Shown: one piece after another, positions 16,039 to 24,917 of the stretch
Numbering within the stretch: position 1 is the stretch's first letter
Layout of the letters: each line of letters begins with the position of its first letter
Source of the DNA: Paracoccus marinus
GTDB lineage: Bacteria > Pseudomonadota > Alphaproteobacteria > Rhodobacterales > Rhodobacteraceae
DNA length: 64,000 nt
Direction of reading: 5' to 3'
NCBI RefSeq assembly: GCF_007018965.1
Contig: NZ_VJYZ01000005.1
Coordinates: 124,001-188,000, forward strand
The notes under the pieces: model-generated
The model's input: the letters and a program-made list of their open reading frames with translations, nothing else
Databases searched by the model: none
What the model was told of the DNA's origin: nothing
Program-made: the position numbers and the translations under genes

Positions 16039-17810
16039 CGTCGGGCGATCCGGCGCCCGCATCCGCGCCGACCCGGCGGCAGGTCATCCACGTCGGCTTC
16101 GACAGCTGCGGCGGGCAGGCGCTCGCCCGGCTGTTTCGCCGCAACGGCCTGCCGGTTCTGTGCTGGGACCGGGGCGCGGCGGCGGCCGAGATCGCCTATC
16201 TGGCCGCCGCCGGGCGGCCACCGCAGCCGGGCTGGCGCGATCTGGCGCTGCTGGCCGAGCTGCACAGCCACGCCGGACCCGCCCGCCCGCCGATCGAGGC
16301 GTTTCGCGAACTCGACTGGATCGACCGCCATTTTCCCGACGCGCTGATCGTGATGACCACCCGCGAGGTCGAGGCGTGGCTGGTCGAGCGGCTGTGCGCG
16401 ACCGACCTGAACCGGTCGGCGCCGATGACCGCGCTGCATCGCGGCTGCGCGGTGTCGGACCTGCCGCGCCTGTGGTCGGACGATTGGCACGCGCATCTCG
16501 ATGCCGTCCGGGCACGGTTCGGCGCGAGTGGACGCTACCTTGAACTGGATATCGACGCGCTCGACCCGCCCGCGCTGCGGAGGGCGCTTGCGGCGCAGGT
16601 GCCGGACCTCGCCGTGGCCGCGTCCCCCCTGCGTTCCGCGCCGCCGGACCCGGCACGGGCGCTTGCGCTTCTGGACGACGACCGCCCGCCCGCGACCCGC
16701 GCGCGCGGCCTTGTCGATCAGGCCACCGTGGACCGCCTGGTGGCGCATTGCGTCGGCCGGGTGTCGCCGGGAACAGGGGATGTGACGGCGGCCGTGTCGC
16801 CGCTTTACGCGTGGTTCAACGGCCGGCAGGGCGCATGGCGGCGCGACGGGGGGCGCTGGCCGCTGGCGCTTGGTGCCGATACGGGTCCGCCGCGCCGCAT
16901 TTTCGCCCGCCCCGGCCCGCACAAGATCGAGCGGCTCGAGGGGGTCGTGAACGACCTGCGTGCGGTGGCGTTCGGCAAGCCGTTCCACATCGACATGCAG
17001 GACGGCCGCCGGATCGGGTCGGACGAAGGCGCGCCGGTGGGCGAGCCGGTGCTGGCCTACAACCGCCGCGCGGACGCCGTGAACGTGGCGCTGTGGCCCT
17101 TGCCCGGCGTCCACGCGATAGGCAATCCGGCCTATGCGCTGGCCGAAAGCGATGACGACCTTTCCTTTGCGGACAAGATCGACGCGGTCGTCTGGCGCGG
17201 CAGCCTGTCGGGGAACAGCCGCGCGCCCGACGGCACGCTCGGCCCCGCCGCGCACACGCTTTTCGCCCGCGCGTCCCGCACGGCCGGCGATCCGTCCTCC
17301 TGGGTCGATGCCGAACGCGCCGCCGCCACCATTCCCCGCGCCGCGATCCTGCTGGCGCATGCGGACAACCCCGACATGAACCTGGGCCTTGTTCCCGCGC
17401 GCGTCCTGCGACCATTTGCCGACCGCGCGCCCCTCGCGCAGCTGATCCGGCCCCGGCTGTCGCGCCGTGAGATGCTTGGCTATCGCTATCAGCTGTGCCT
17501 CGCGGGCTTCGACGTGGGCACCAGCTTCATCTGGGCCGCGAACTCGAACTCTGTTGTCCTCAACGAGGAAGCGGGGTGGGAGGTTTATTACTCCGCCCTG
17601 TTCCGGCCGTGGGAACACTATATCCCGCTTGAGCCCGGCTGCGGCGACCTGGCCCTGCGGCTGGACTGGGCGCGCGCGAACCCGAACGCCTGCCGCGCCA
17701 TGTCCTCCGCCGCCCGCGCCGCGGTTCGGATGCTGTCGGACCGGGGCGGTCAGCTGGCGGTCATGCGCGCCGTGGCCGAGACGCTGCCGCCCGCCACCTT
17801 TCCGTTCTGA
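16035..17810 (+). CDS. Two-domain protein: N-terminal sulfotransferase-like, C-terminal GT90 (CAP10-like) glycosyltransferase
   Basis: The 591-residue product starts at a GTG that overlaps the MFS stop (GTGA). Residues about 15-200 look like a sulfotransferase-type domain: IHVGFDSCGGQALARLF corresponds to the usual HVGxxKTGTT loop, and FPDALIVMTTREVEAWL matches the 3'-phosphate-binding strand, but the lysine of the KTGT loop is absent (CGGQ). The C-terminal part resembles glycosyltransferase family 90/CAP10: VVWRGSLSGN, ANSNSVVLNEEAGWEVYYS, FRPWEHYIPLEPGCGDL. No membrane segment or signal peptide is present. It probably modifies a surface glycan; acceptor and donor are unknown. Loss of the lysine may mean the N-terminal domain is not an active sulfotransferase. 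Confidence 0.75.
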   Translation: MTSGDPAPASAPTRRQVIHVGFDSCGGQALARLFRRNGLPVLCWDRGAAAAEIAYLAAAGRPPQPGWRDLALLAELHSHAGPARPPIEAFRELDWIDRHFPDALIVMTTREVEAWLVERLCATDLNRSAPMTALHRGCAVSDLPRLWSDDWHAHLDAVRARFGASGRYLELDIDALDPPALRRALAAQVPDLAVAASPLRSAPPDPARALALLDDDRPPATRARGLVDQATVDRLVAHCVGRVSPGTGDVTAAVSPLYAWFNGRQGAWRRDGGRWPLALGADTGPPRRIFARPGPHKIERLEGVVNDLRAVAFGKPFHIDMQDGRRIGSDEGAPVGEPVLAYNRRADAVNVALWPLPGVHAIGNPAYALAESDDDLSFADKIDAVVWRGSLSGNSRAPDGTLGPAAHTLFARASRTAGDPSSWVDAERAAATIPRAAILLAHADNPDMNLGLVPARVLRPFADRAPLAQLIRPRLSRREMLGYRYQLCLAGFDVGTSFIWAANSNSVVLNEEAGWEVYYSALFRPWEHYIPLEPGCGDLALRLDWARANPNACRAMSSAARAAVRMLSDRGGQLAVMRAVAETLPPATFPF

Positions 17811-17833
17811 CCGGAACCCGTCAAATATCAGCC

Positions 17834-17858
17834 GGAACGCACCGCGCCGCCTGACGTT
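17834..17858 (+). promoter_or_regulatory. EcfG-type promoter before the PfpI-family gene
   Basis: GGAAC (17834-17838), 16 bases, then CGTT (17855-17858) is an exact match to the GGAAC-N16-CGTT general-stress promoter consensus of alphaproteobacteria. It lies 30 bases before the ATG at 17889. Confidence 0.65.
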
Positions 17859-17888
17859 TTCCGAGCGAACCATATGGAAGGAAAACCG

Positions 17889-18428
17889 ATGGCACAGGAC
17901 CTGACCGGCAAGCGCGTCCTCTTCATGGCGACCGACGGCTTCGAGGAAGTCGAGCTGACCGAGCCGCTGAAAGCGCTGGAAAAGGCCGGCGCGACGGTCG
18001 AGATCGCGTCGCTGAAGACCGGCAAGATCCAGGGCTGGGACAAGACCGACTGGGGCAAGAGCGTCAAGGCCGGGATCGCCATCGCCGACGTGAAGATCGA
18101 CGAATGGGACGCGCTGGTGCTGCCGGGCGGCCAGATCAACCCCGACAAGCTGCGCGAGGAAAAGTCGGCCGTCGATCTGGTCCGCAACTTCGCCGCCGCC
18201 GACAAGACCGTGGCCGCCATCTGCCACGCGCCGTGGCTGCTGATCGAGGCCGGGCTGACGCAGGGCAAGAAGATGACCTGCTACACCAGCATCCGCACCG
18301 ACCTGAAGAACGCGGGCGCCGACGTGCAGGACGAAAGCGTCGTGGTGGACGGCAACTACATCACCAGCCGCAATCCCAAGGATATCCCGGACTTCGTGGA
18401 CGCGATCAAGGCGGCGCTCGCCCGCTGA
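17889..18428 (+). CDS. PfpI/DJ-1 family protein (type 1 glutamine amidotransferase-like)
   Basis: The 179-residue protein belongs to the DJ-1/PfpI superfamily, members of which act as deglycases, glyoxalases or stress chaperones. Visible family features are the N-terminal strand [16 protein letters not shown] with the conserved Glu, the turn [14 protein letters not shown], and the nucleophile elbow [10 protein letters not shown] with the active-site Cys at about residue 111. The start at ATG 17889 has GGAAGGAAAA upstream; an in-frame ATG at 17874 is less likely. An EcfG-like promoter precedes it, which fits a stress role. It is followed by an inverted repeat before rnhB. Confidence 0.9.
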   Translation: MAQDLTGKRVLFMATDGFEEVELTEPLKALEKAGATVEIASLKTGKIQGWDKTDWGKSVKAGIAIADVKIDEWDALVLPGGQINPDKLREEKSAVDLVRNFAAADKTVAAICHAPWLLIEAGLTQGKKMTCYTSIRTDLKNAGADVQDESVVVDGNYITSRNPKDIPDFVDAIKAALAR

Positions 18429-18435
18429 CGAACCT

Positions 18436-18470
18436 GCACGCCCCTGCGGGGTTTTCCCGCGGGGGCGTGC
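18436..18470 (+). terminator. GC-rich hairpin after the PfpI gene
   Basis: GCACGCCCCTGCGGG pairs with CCCGCGGGGGCGTGC around a GTTTT loop, giving a stem of about 15 bp. No U-tract follows, so it may be an intrinsic terminator of the weak type or an mRNA 3'-end stabiliser. Confidence 0.5.
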
Positions 18471-18498
18471 TGCGCTAAGGTCCCGGCGATCAGGGGAC

Positions 18499-19198
18499 AT
18501 GCGCGCCATGAAGGATCTTTTCGGACCGCAGCTGCACGACCCGCGCCCGCGCCCCCGCGCGCGGCCGGGCGCGCCCTGCGGGATGCGCCACGAACGCGAA
18601 GCGTTGGCCGACGGCGCGATCCTCGTCTGCGGCGTGGACGAGGCGGGGCGCGGCCCGCTTGCCGGTCCGGTCACGGCGGCGGCGGTGATCCTGCCCGCCC
18701 GCGGCATCCCGCGCGGCCTCAACGATTCAAAGAAGCTGAACGCCGCCGAGCGCGAGCGGCTGGCGCAGCGCGTCATGGCCTGCGCCGACTGGGCCGTCGC
18801 CCACGCCACCGTCGAGGAAATCGACGCGATCAACATCTACCACGCCGCGCACCTTGCGATGTGCCGCGCGGTCGAGGCGCTGCGGGCGCGCCCCTGCGTG
18901 GCGCTGATCGACGGCAACCGCCTGCCACGCGGGCTGTCGGTCGCGGGCCGCGCGATCATCGGCGGCGACGCGCAATCCGCGTCGATCGCGGCCGCCTCGA
19001 TCATCGCCAAGGTCACGCGCGACCGGATCATGGTGGATTTGGCGCAACAGCACCCCGGCTACGGGTGGGACATCAACGCGGGCTATCCGACGCCCGCCCA
19101 CAAGAAGGCGCTGCGGGAACTGGGCGCCACCCCGTTCCATAGGCGCGACTTTGCGCCCGTCCACAACATCTTGTGTAAAGATGAAATCGCAAGTACTT

Positions 19199-19200
<2 letters not shown>
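18499..19200 (+). CDS. rnhB: Ribonuclease HII
   Basis: RNase HII cleaves the RNA strand of RNA-DNA hybrids and removes single ribonucleotides from DNA. The 233-residue protein has the catalytic [13 protein letters not shown] motif at about 46-58 (Asp, Glu), the NDSKKL motif, the LIDGNRLP strand with the third acidic residue, and the [12 protein letters not shown] region with the fourth. About 30 residues precede the catalytic core, and the alternative ATG at 18508 would shorten them by three. It lies directly upstream of ccrM, an order common in alphaproteobacteria; its stop codon overlaps the first GANTC site of the ccrM promoter region. Confidence 0.95.
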
Positions 19201-20441
<1,241 letters not shown>

Positions 20442-20500
20442 CCGGCTCGCCGGCGTCCCCTTGCCCGTGGTTCCGTCACGGGGCTGAAGGGGACAAACTC

Positions 20501-20537
20501 GCCCCGCCGCGCGGTGACGCCCGGCGGGGCATTTTTA
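20501..20537 (+). terminator. Rho-independent terminator after ccrM
   Basis: GCCCCGCCG pairs with CGGCGGGGC (9 bp) around a 12-base loop and is followed by ATTTTTA. Confidence 0.85.
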
Positions 20538-20562
20538 TAGATCCGTCAGGTGAGCCGCCCGC

Positions 20563-20967
20563 TCACGCGGGCAGGTCGCCGCGATGGACGACGTGGACCT
20601 TGTTTCCGTCGGGGTCGCGCAGGTAGGCCCCGAAATAGGCGTCCCCGTAATGCGGCCGGGGGCCGGGCGCCCCCTCGTCGCTGCCGCCCGCCGCAAGCCC
20701 GGCGGCATGGGCAAGGCTCACGGACGCTGGCGTGGGCGCAAGGAACGCGACCATGGTGCCGTTCCCCGCCGTCGCAAGCGCGCCGTCGAACGGAAGATGC
20801 GCGTAAAACCGGGGCAGGGTCGCCGACCGGCCGACCCAGCACCGCCAGTCCGGTGCGGCGCCGGTCGGCGGGACGCGCTGGACCAGGCCCAGCGGCCCAA
20901 GCACCGCGTCGTAGAACCGCGCCGCCCGATCCAGATCGGCGACTCCGACGGTCACGTGGCTGAACAT
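20563..20967 (-). CDS. VOC (glyoxalase/dioxygenase superfamily) protein
   Basis: The 134-residue protein has one vicinal-oxygen-chelate domain: MFSHVTVGVADLDRAARFYDAVL at the N-terminus with the first metal-binding His, then HYGDAYFGAYLRDPDGNKVHVVHRG near the C-terminus. Members act as glyoxalases, antibiotic-binding proteins or dioxygenases, and the substrate cannot be told here. The start at ATG 20967 is set by homology to the domain; the open frame continues 49 codons upstream without motif. It lies 26 bases downstream of the alkB stop and may be cotranscribed with alkB. Confidence 0.88.
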   Translation of the reverse strand: MFSHVTVGVADLDRAARFYDAVLGPLGLVQRVPPTGAAPDWRCWVGRSATLPRFYAHLPFDGALATAGNGTMVAFLAPTPASVSLAHAAGLAAGGSDEGAPGPRPHYGDAYFGAYLRDPDGNKVHVVHRGDLPA

Positions 20968-20993
20968 CGCTGCACTCGCTTTTCTGGTTGTTC

Positions 20994-22121
20994 CTACAAC
21001 GCCCCACGCGGCCGGGGGTTTTCGGCCCGGTTGTACGGGCCCCAGTCGTCGATCTCGGGATAGAACTGCCGCCGCCAGGCGCGCACGCGCGGGTTCATGC
21101 GCCGCCGCCACCACGGCGGCACCATCGCGACAAAGGTCATCGCCGGATAGCCGAAGGGCAGCTGCGGCGCCTCGTCCGCCTCATAGGTCTGCAGAAGCGG
21201 GAAGCGACGGTCCGGCTTGTAATGGTGGTCCGAATGGCGCTGCAGGTTGATGAGCAGCCAGTTCGACGCGGTGTGGCTGGCGTTCCAGCTGTGGCGCGGC
21301 ATGACATGTTCGTAGCGCCCCGCGCCCAGATGGCGCCGCGTCAGCCCGTAATGTTCGACGTAATTCGTAAGCTCCAGCTGCCAGATCGCGACGAACGCCT
21401 GCCACGCGAACAGCAGGACGCCCTGCCAGCCGCCGAGCATCCCCGCAAGCGCCAGCATCCCGAGCTGCAGCGCGCCGTAGCGCCAGAACGGGTTGCGCCG
21501 GTCGCGGACCTTGCGCCCGGCGCGGGCCAGAAGCTTCGTCTCGGCCCGCCACGCCGATCGCGGGCAGGACCACAGGACCCGCGCGAAATAGCGGAAGAAC
21601 CCCTCGTTATAGCGCGCCGACACCGCGTCCGCGGGCGTCGCGACCCAGGAGTGATGGACCAGCAGATGTTCGGTCCTGAAATGCGAATAGAGCGTCGATG
21701 CCAGCAGCAGGTCGCCCAGCCAGCGCTCGTGCCCCGGCTTCTGGTGCAGCAGTTCGTGGGCGTAGACCATGCCGATCGTGCCCGACATGACGCCGATTCC
21801 GAAGAACAGCCCGAGCTTTTCCCATGCGCCCAGATGACCCACCTGCGCGACGTACGAGATCGCGCCAAAGATCACCGCCGCCTGCACCGGAAACCAGATC
21901 ACCGTGATCGCGCGATGCCAGAACAGCGCATCCGCGGGCGTCTCGGGGTCGGGATTGTCGCCGTTCAGGCCCAGAAGCGCATCGAGCGCCGTCACCAGGT
22001 ACCACGCGTAAACCGGCATCAGCGCGAACCACCAGCCTCCCCGCCAGGTGGCCAGCGCCGCCAGCGGGACCAGCCCGAGCGACATCCAGAACGGGGCGGC
22101 GGATCGAAGGCGCGTGTTCAT
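20994..22121 (-). CDS. alkB: Alkane 1-monooxygenase (AlkB type)
   Basis: The 375-residue integral-membrane non-haem diiron protein shows the histidine boxes of AlkB: AHELLHQ at about residue 117, EHLLVHHSW at about 148, LQRHSDHHYKP at about 290, plus the AlkB-typical NYVEHYGL. About six hydrophobic helices precede and separate these boxes. AlkB hydroxylates the terminal carbon of medium- to long-chain alkanes using electrons from rubredoxin. No rubredoxin or rubredoxin reductase gene is adjacent, so electron donors must come from elsewhere. The start at ATG 22121 removes an unconserved upstream extension of 36 codons. Confidence 0.92.
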   Translation of the reverse strand: MNTRLRSAAPFWMSLGLVPLAALATWRGGWWFALMPVYAWYLVTALDALLGLNGDNPDPETPADALFWHRAITVIWFPVQAAVIFGAISYVAQVGHLGAWEKLGLFFGIGVMSGTIGMVYAHELLHQKPGHERWLGDLLLASTLYSHFRTEHLLVHHSWVATPADAVSARYNEGFFRYFARVLWSCPRSAWRAETKLLARAGRKVRDRRNPFWRYGALQLGMLALAGMLGGWQGVLLFAWQAFVAIWQLELTNYVEHYGLTRRHLGAGRYEHVMPRHSWNASHTASNWLLINLQRHSDHHYKPDRRFPLLQTYEADEAPQLPFGYPAMTFVAMVPPWWRRRMNPRVRAWRRQFYPEIDDWGPYNRAENPRPRGAL

Positions 22122-22223
22122 GGCGCCGACCCTAGCGCGCGGGAAAACGCCCCGCCAGACCCGGGAAGCGCCGCCCGGAAGCTTGCCCGCGCGGCCCGGT
22201 TCCGGCACAAGGGCCACGCGTCG

Positions 22224-22543
22224 CCTCACGTGGCGAAACTGGTAAACGCAGCGGACTTCAACGGAGTGCCCGCGTGGAAACGCGCGGAGTAGAACGGCTC
22301 AAATTCGGGGAAACCTCACGGGTCGCGCCGGTGGCAATCCCGAGCCAAGCCCCGCTACGGCTAAACGGTCGCGGGGAAGGTGTAGAGACTAGACGGGCCG
22401 CAGCTTACGGCAGCCTTTCGGGGCCGCCCTGCTGAAGGGATAGTCCAGCCCACGAACGCCGCGTCATGCGGCGGCGGCGGAAGCCGAAGTGGGACGAAAA
22501 TCCGCCGCCTTCGGGCTTCCCGGTTCGAAGCCGGGCGTGAGGA
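22224..22543 (+). tRNA. tRNA-Leu(UAA) split by a group I intron
   Basis: The exons 22224-22258 and 22497-22543 join into a complete class II cloverleaf. The acceptor stem is CCTCACG/CGTGAGG with discriminator A, and T8-G9 is present. The D-arm is GCG-AAACTGGTAAA-CGC, the anticodon arm GCGGA-CTTAAAA-TCCGC gives anticodon TAA, and the variable arm has GCC-TTCG-GGC. The T-arm is CCCGG-TTCGAAG-CCGGG. The intron interrupts the anticodon between U34 and A35, the same site as the cyanobacterial tRNA-Leu(UAA) intron. Two oddities: the first pair is C1-G72 rather than G1-C72, and CCA is not encoded (ACGC follows). It lies alone between divergent alkB and convergent sufS. Confidence 0.92.
22259..22496 (+). 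ncRNA. Group I intron (subgroup IC3-like) in the tRNA-Leu anticodon loop
   Basis: The 238-base intron has no open frame of note. P1 can form between exon ACTT (22255-22258) and intron GAGT (22264-22267), with a U-G wobble at the splice site. P2 is CCGCGTG-GAAA-CGCGCGG. P4 pairs TCGGG (22305-22309) with CCCGA (22339-22343). P6 pairs CCCCGC (22350-22355) with GCGGGG (22371-22376). P7 pairs GACTA (22387-22391) with TAGTC (22441-22445). The Q-like GGCAATCCCGAGCCAAGC and R-like AGAGACTAGACGGG segments closely resemble those of cyanobacterial tRNA-Leu introns, and the last intron base is the expected G (22496). Confidence 0.9.
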
Positions 22544-22618
22544 CGCGCAGCCTGCGACGGGGCATCTTCTGTCCCTGAATATCCCCTGTTCCGGGGCGGC
22601 GCGCCCCGGAAAGACGCC

Positions 22619-23830
22619 TCAGCCGAACAGCTCGCGGCAGAACACCAGCCCGTCGATCAGCGCATCGGCGTCCCGGGTGGTGTTGTACATCGCAAAGCTC
22701 GCGCGCGCGGTCGCGGTCAGGCCGTAGTGCTGCATCAGCGGCATCGCGCAATGCGTGCCGGCGCGCACCGCGATCCCGCGCTTGTCGAGCACCGTCGAGA
22801 TGTCGTGCGCGTGCGCGCCCTGCATCGTCAGCGAGAAGATGGCGCCCTTGTGGGGCGCGTCGCCCTGAACGTCGATCCAGTTCAGCTCGCGCAGGCGGTC
22901 CCGGGTATAATCGCGCAGGGTCGCCTCGTAGGCCGCTATGTTTTCCATGCCCAGGTCCATCAGGTATTCCAGCGCGACGCCCAAGCCGATCTGGTTGACG
23001 ATACCGGGCGTCCCCGCCTCGAACTTCAAGGGCGGGTCGGCGTAGGTGACGGCGTCGCGGGTAACCTCGCGGATCATGTCGCCGCCGCCGATGAAGGGGC
23101 GCATCTCGGCCTGCCGCTCGCGCGAGATCCAGATCGCGCCGGACCCGGACGGGCCGTACAGCTTGTGCCCGGTGATCGCGTAGAAATCGCAGCCGATCGC
23201 GGCCACGTCCACCGGCATGTGGACCGCCGCTTGGCTGCCGTCGACCAGCACCGGCACGTCGGTGCCGCGCGCGATGGCGGCCACGTCGACGATGGTGCCG
23301 GTCACGTTCGACATGTGGGTGACGGCCACCAGCCGCGTGCGCGGCCCGATCGCCGCCAGCACCTTTTCGGGGGGCAGGCTGCCGTCGGGTTCCGGCTCGA
23401 CCCACTTCAGGACCACGCCCTGGCGTTCGCGCAGGAAATGCCAGGGGACGATGTTGGCGTGGTGTTCCAGCACGCTCAGCACGATCTCGTCGCCCGGCGC
23501 CAGCCGCGGCGCGGCGAAGGCGTAGCTGACCAGGTTGATCGCCTCGGTCGTGCCGGTGGTGAAGATCACCTCGTCCTCGTGCGGGGCGTTCAGAAACCGG
23601 GCGATGATGGCGCGCACCCGCTCGTAATTGTCGGTCGCGAGGTTCGACAGGAAGTGCAGGCCGCGGTGGACGTTGGCGTATTCGCCGGCATAGGCGGCGC
23701 CGATCGCGTCGATCACCACCTGCGGCTTCTGCGCGCTGGCGCCGCTGTCCAGATAGACCAGCGGACGCCCGTTCACCTGCCGCGACAGGATCGGGAAGTC
23801 GGCGCGGACGCGGGTTGGGTCGAAGCTCAT
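22619..23830 (-). CDS. sufS: Cysteine desulfurase SufS
   Basis: SufS is the PLP enzyme that takes sulfur from cysteine for Fe-S cluster assembly. The 403-residue protein is a group II desulfurase: the PLP-lysine segment YAITGHKLYGPSGSGA is at about 223-238 and the persulfide Cys at VRAGTHCAMPLMQHYG, about 358-373. The start at ATG 23830 gives the usual SufS length and N-terminus (MSFDPTRVRADFPIL) and overlaps the stop of the upstream Yip1-type gene (ATGAGC-type overlap). It is the last gene of the suf operon here; sufE/sufA-like genes do not follow. Confidence 0.95.
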   Translation of the reverse strand: MSFDPTRVRADFPILSRQVNGRPLVYLDSGASAQKPQVVIDAIGAAYAGEYANVHRGLHFLSNLATDNYERVRAIIARFLNAPHEDEVIFTTGTTEAINLVSYAFAAPRLAPGDEIVLSVLEHHANIVPWHFLRERQGVVLKWVEPEPDGSLPPEKVLAAIGPRTRLVAVTHMSNVTGTIVDVAAIARGTDVPVLVDGSQAAVHMPVDVAAIGCDFYAITGHKLYGPSGSGAIWISRERQAEMRPFIGGGDMIREVTRDAVTYADPPLKFEAGTPGIVNQIGLGVALEYLMDLGMENIAAYEATLRDYTRDRLRELNWIDVQGDAPHKGAIFSLTMQGAHAHDISTVLDKRGIAVRAGTHCAMPLMQHYGLTATARASFAMYNTTRDADALIDGLVFCRELFG

Positions 23831-24408
23831 GCGAACACCTCCGGCATGATGCCGAGCGACGCGGCCAGCAGGCTCAGCGCAAAGGCGGCCACGAACACCG
23901 TGCCGACGATGCCGAGCGCCACCAGCAGCGGATTGCGAAAGCCGTGGACGGCACGGATCAGTTGCACGGCCAGAACGAAATAGAGCGCGAAGGACAGCAT
24001 GCTGAGGATGCCGCCCACCGCGGGAACGGCCATGCTGAAAAGGATCTGCGGGACCTGCACGAACAGCATCGCAATCTCGAGCCAGGCGGTGACCAGCAGC
24101 GCGTCGTCGAAGCGTCCGGTGCCGCCGAACATGCGTCCGACGCGGTCCACGAGTGCTGCGAAAAGCGCAGCCGCCCCGACCTGCAGCAGCGCCATGACGA
24201 TCGGCTGCAAGGTCAGGCGGTCCAACCCCGCCTCGGCCCCGGGCAGCGTCCGCATGACGAGCCACGAAAGGATCGCGCCGACCGATGCGGCGAGGAAGAT
24301 CGCGCGCCAGCTTTCGCGCGGGCCGATGCCCATGCCCTGCAGCGCGGCGACGGCGGCATCGGGGTCGCGGACGCTGACCCCGATCAGATCGACGATGCGG
24401 CCGATCAT
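23827..24408 (-). CDS. Yip1-domain integral membrane protein (second copy)
   Basis: The 193-residue protein has about five hydrophobic helices and the general layout of bacterial Yip1 family proteins, beginning MIGRIVDLIGVSVRDPDAAV with PRESWRAIFLAAS before the first helix. Function is unknown. It lies inside the suf operon between sufD and sufS, overlapping the neighbouring genes on both sides by four bases, and is paired with another small membrane protein at 24405-24917. The pair probably forms one membrane unit, but a link to Fe-S assembly is inference from position only. Confidence 0.75.
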   Translation of the reverse strand: MIGRIVDLIGVSVRDPDAAVAALQGMGIGPRESWRAIFLAASVGAILSWLVMRTLPGAEAGLDRLTLQPIVMALLQVGAAALFAALVDRVGRMFGGTGRFDDALLVTAWLEIAMLFVQVPQILFSMAVPAVGGILSMLSFALYFVLAVQLIRAVHGFRNPLLVALGIVGTVFVAAFALSLLAASLGIMPEVFA

Positions 24409-24917
24409 GGCGCGCCGCGCGGATCGCGCGGGCGGTCGTCCAGCGCGCGCAGGTTGATGAACCACAAGACGACGAAGGCCACACCGGCGATGCCCTGCGT
24501 CAGGTCCGCGGCCGGCCCCGGACCGACCAGCCCCTGCGTCATCCCTGCGAGAAGCATCAGCGGCGTGATCATCGCCAACGTCCAGATCAACGCCAGCCGC
24601 GCGTCCGCGCCCGTGCCCGTCCAGCCGAACGCGCGCGCGACGACCCCGGACAGCGCCGCCAGAAGATAGACGAGCAGCGGCATCAGGAACATCGTCGCCA
24701 TCAGCGCGCCCCCAAGCCGCGCGCCCTGCGGGATCGAGGGATCGACCTCGGCCGCACGGACGTGGACGGGCCACTGAGCCACGAAGTACATCGCCAGCGT
24801 GCCGAGCAGCAGCGCCAGCAGCGCCGGGTCGCGCATGCCCCGCAGGCTGCGGACGGTGCGCGCGGGCGCGCGCCATCCCATCGCCAGCCGCGGGATCAGG
24901 CCCGGCGCCGCCGTCAT
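24405..24917 (-). CDS. Yip1-like integral membrane protein (first copy)
   Basis: The 170-residue product starts MTAAPGLIPRLAMGWRAPA and has about five hydrophobic segments (for example LLALLLGTLAMYFVAQWP and LMATMFLMPLLVYLLAALSG). It resembles Yip1-domain proteins by length and hydropathy; the assignment is weaker than for its neighbour. The start at ATG 24917 overlaps the sufD stop by one base. It is cotranscribed with sufBCD. Confidence 0.65.
   Translation of the reverse strand: MTAAPGLIPRLAMGWRAPARTVRSLRGMRDPALLALLLGTLAMYFVAQWPVHVRAAEVDPSIPQGARLGGALMATMFLMPLLVYLLAALSGVVARAFGWTGTGADARLALIWTLAMITPLMLLAGMTQGLVGPGPAADLTQGIAGVAFVVLWFINLRALDDRPRDPRGAP

Noticed and set aside
15825-18836. 1003-residue minus-strand open frame
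   Set aside because: It is antisense to four genes with clear family motifs and its translation is Arg/Gly/Gln-rich without any motif; a result of high GC codon bias.
22224-22543. Interpretation of the split tRNA as a tRNA pseudogene or attachment-site remnant
   Set aside because: All stems of the joined tRNA are perfect and the insert has paired group I core elements and correct splice borders; no integrase or duplicated tRNA 3' end is nearby.
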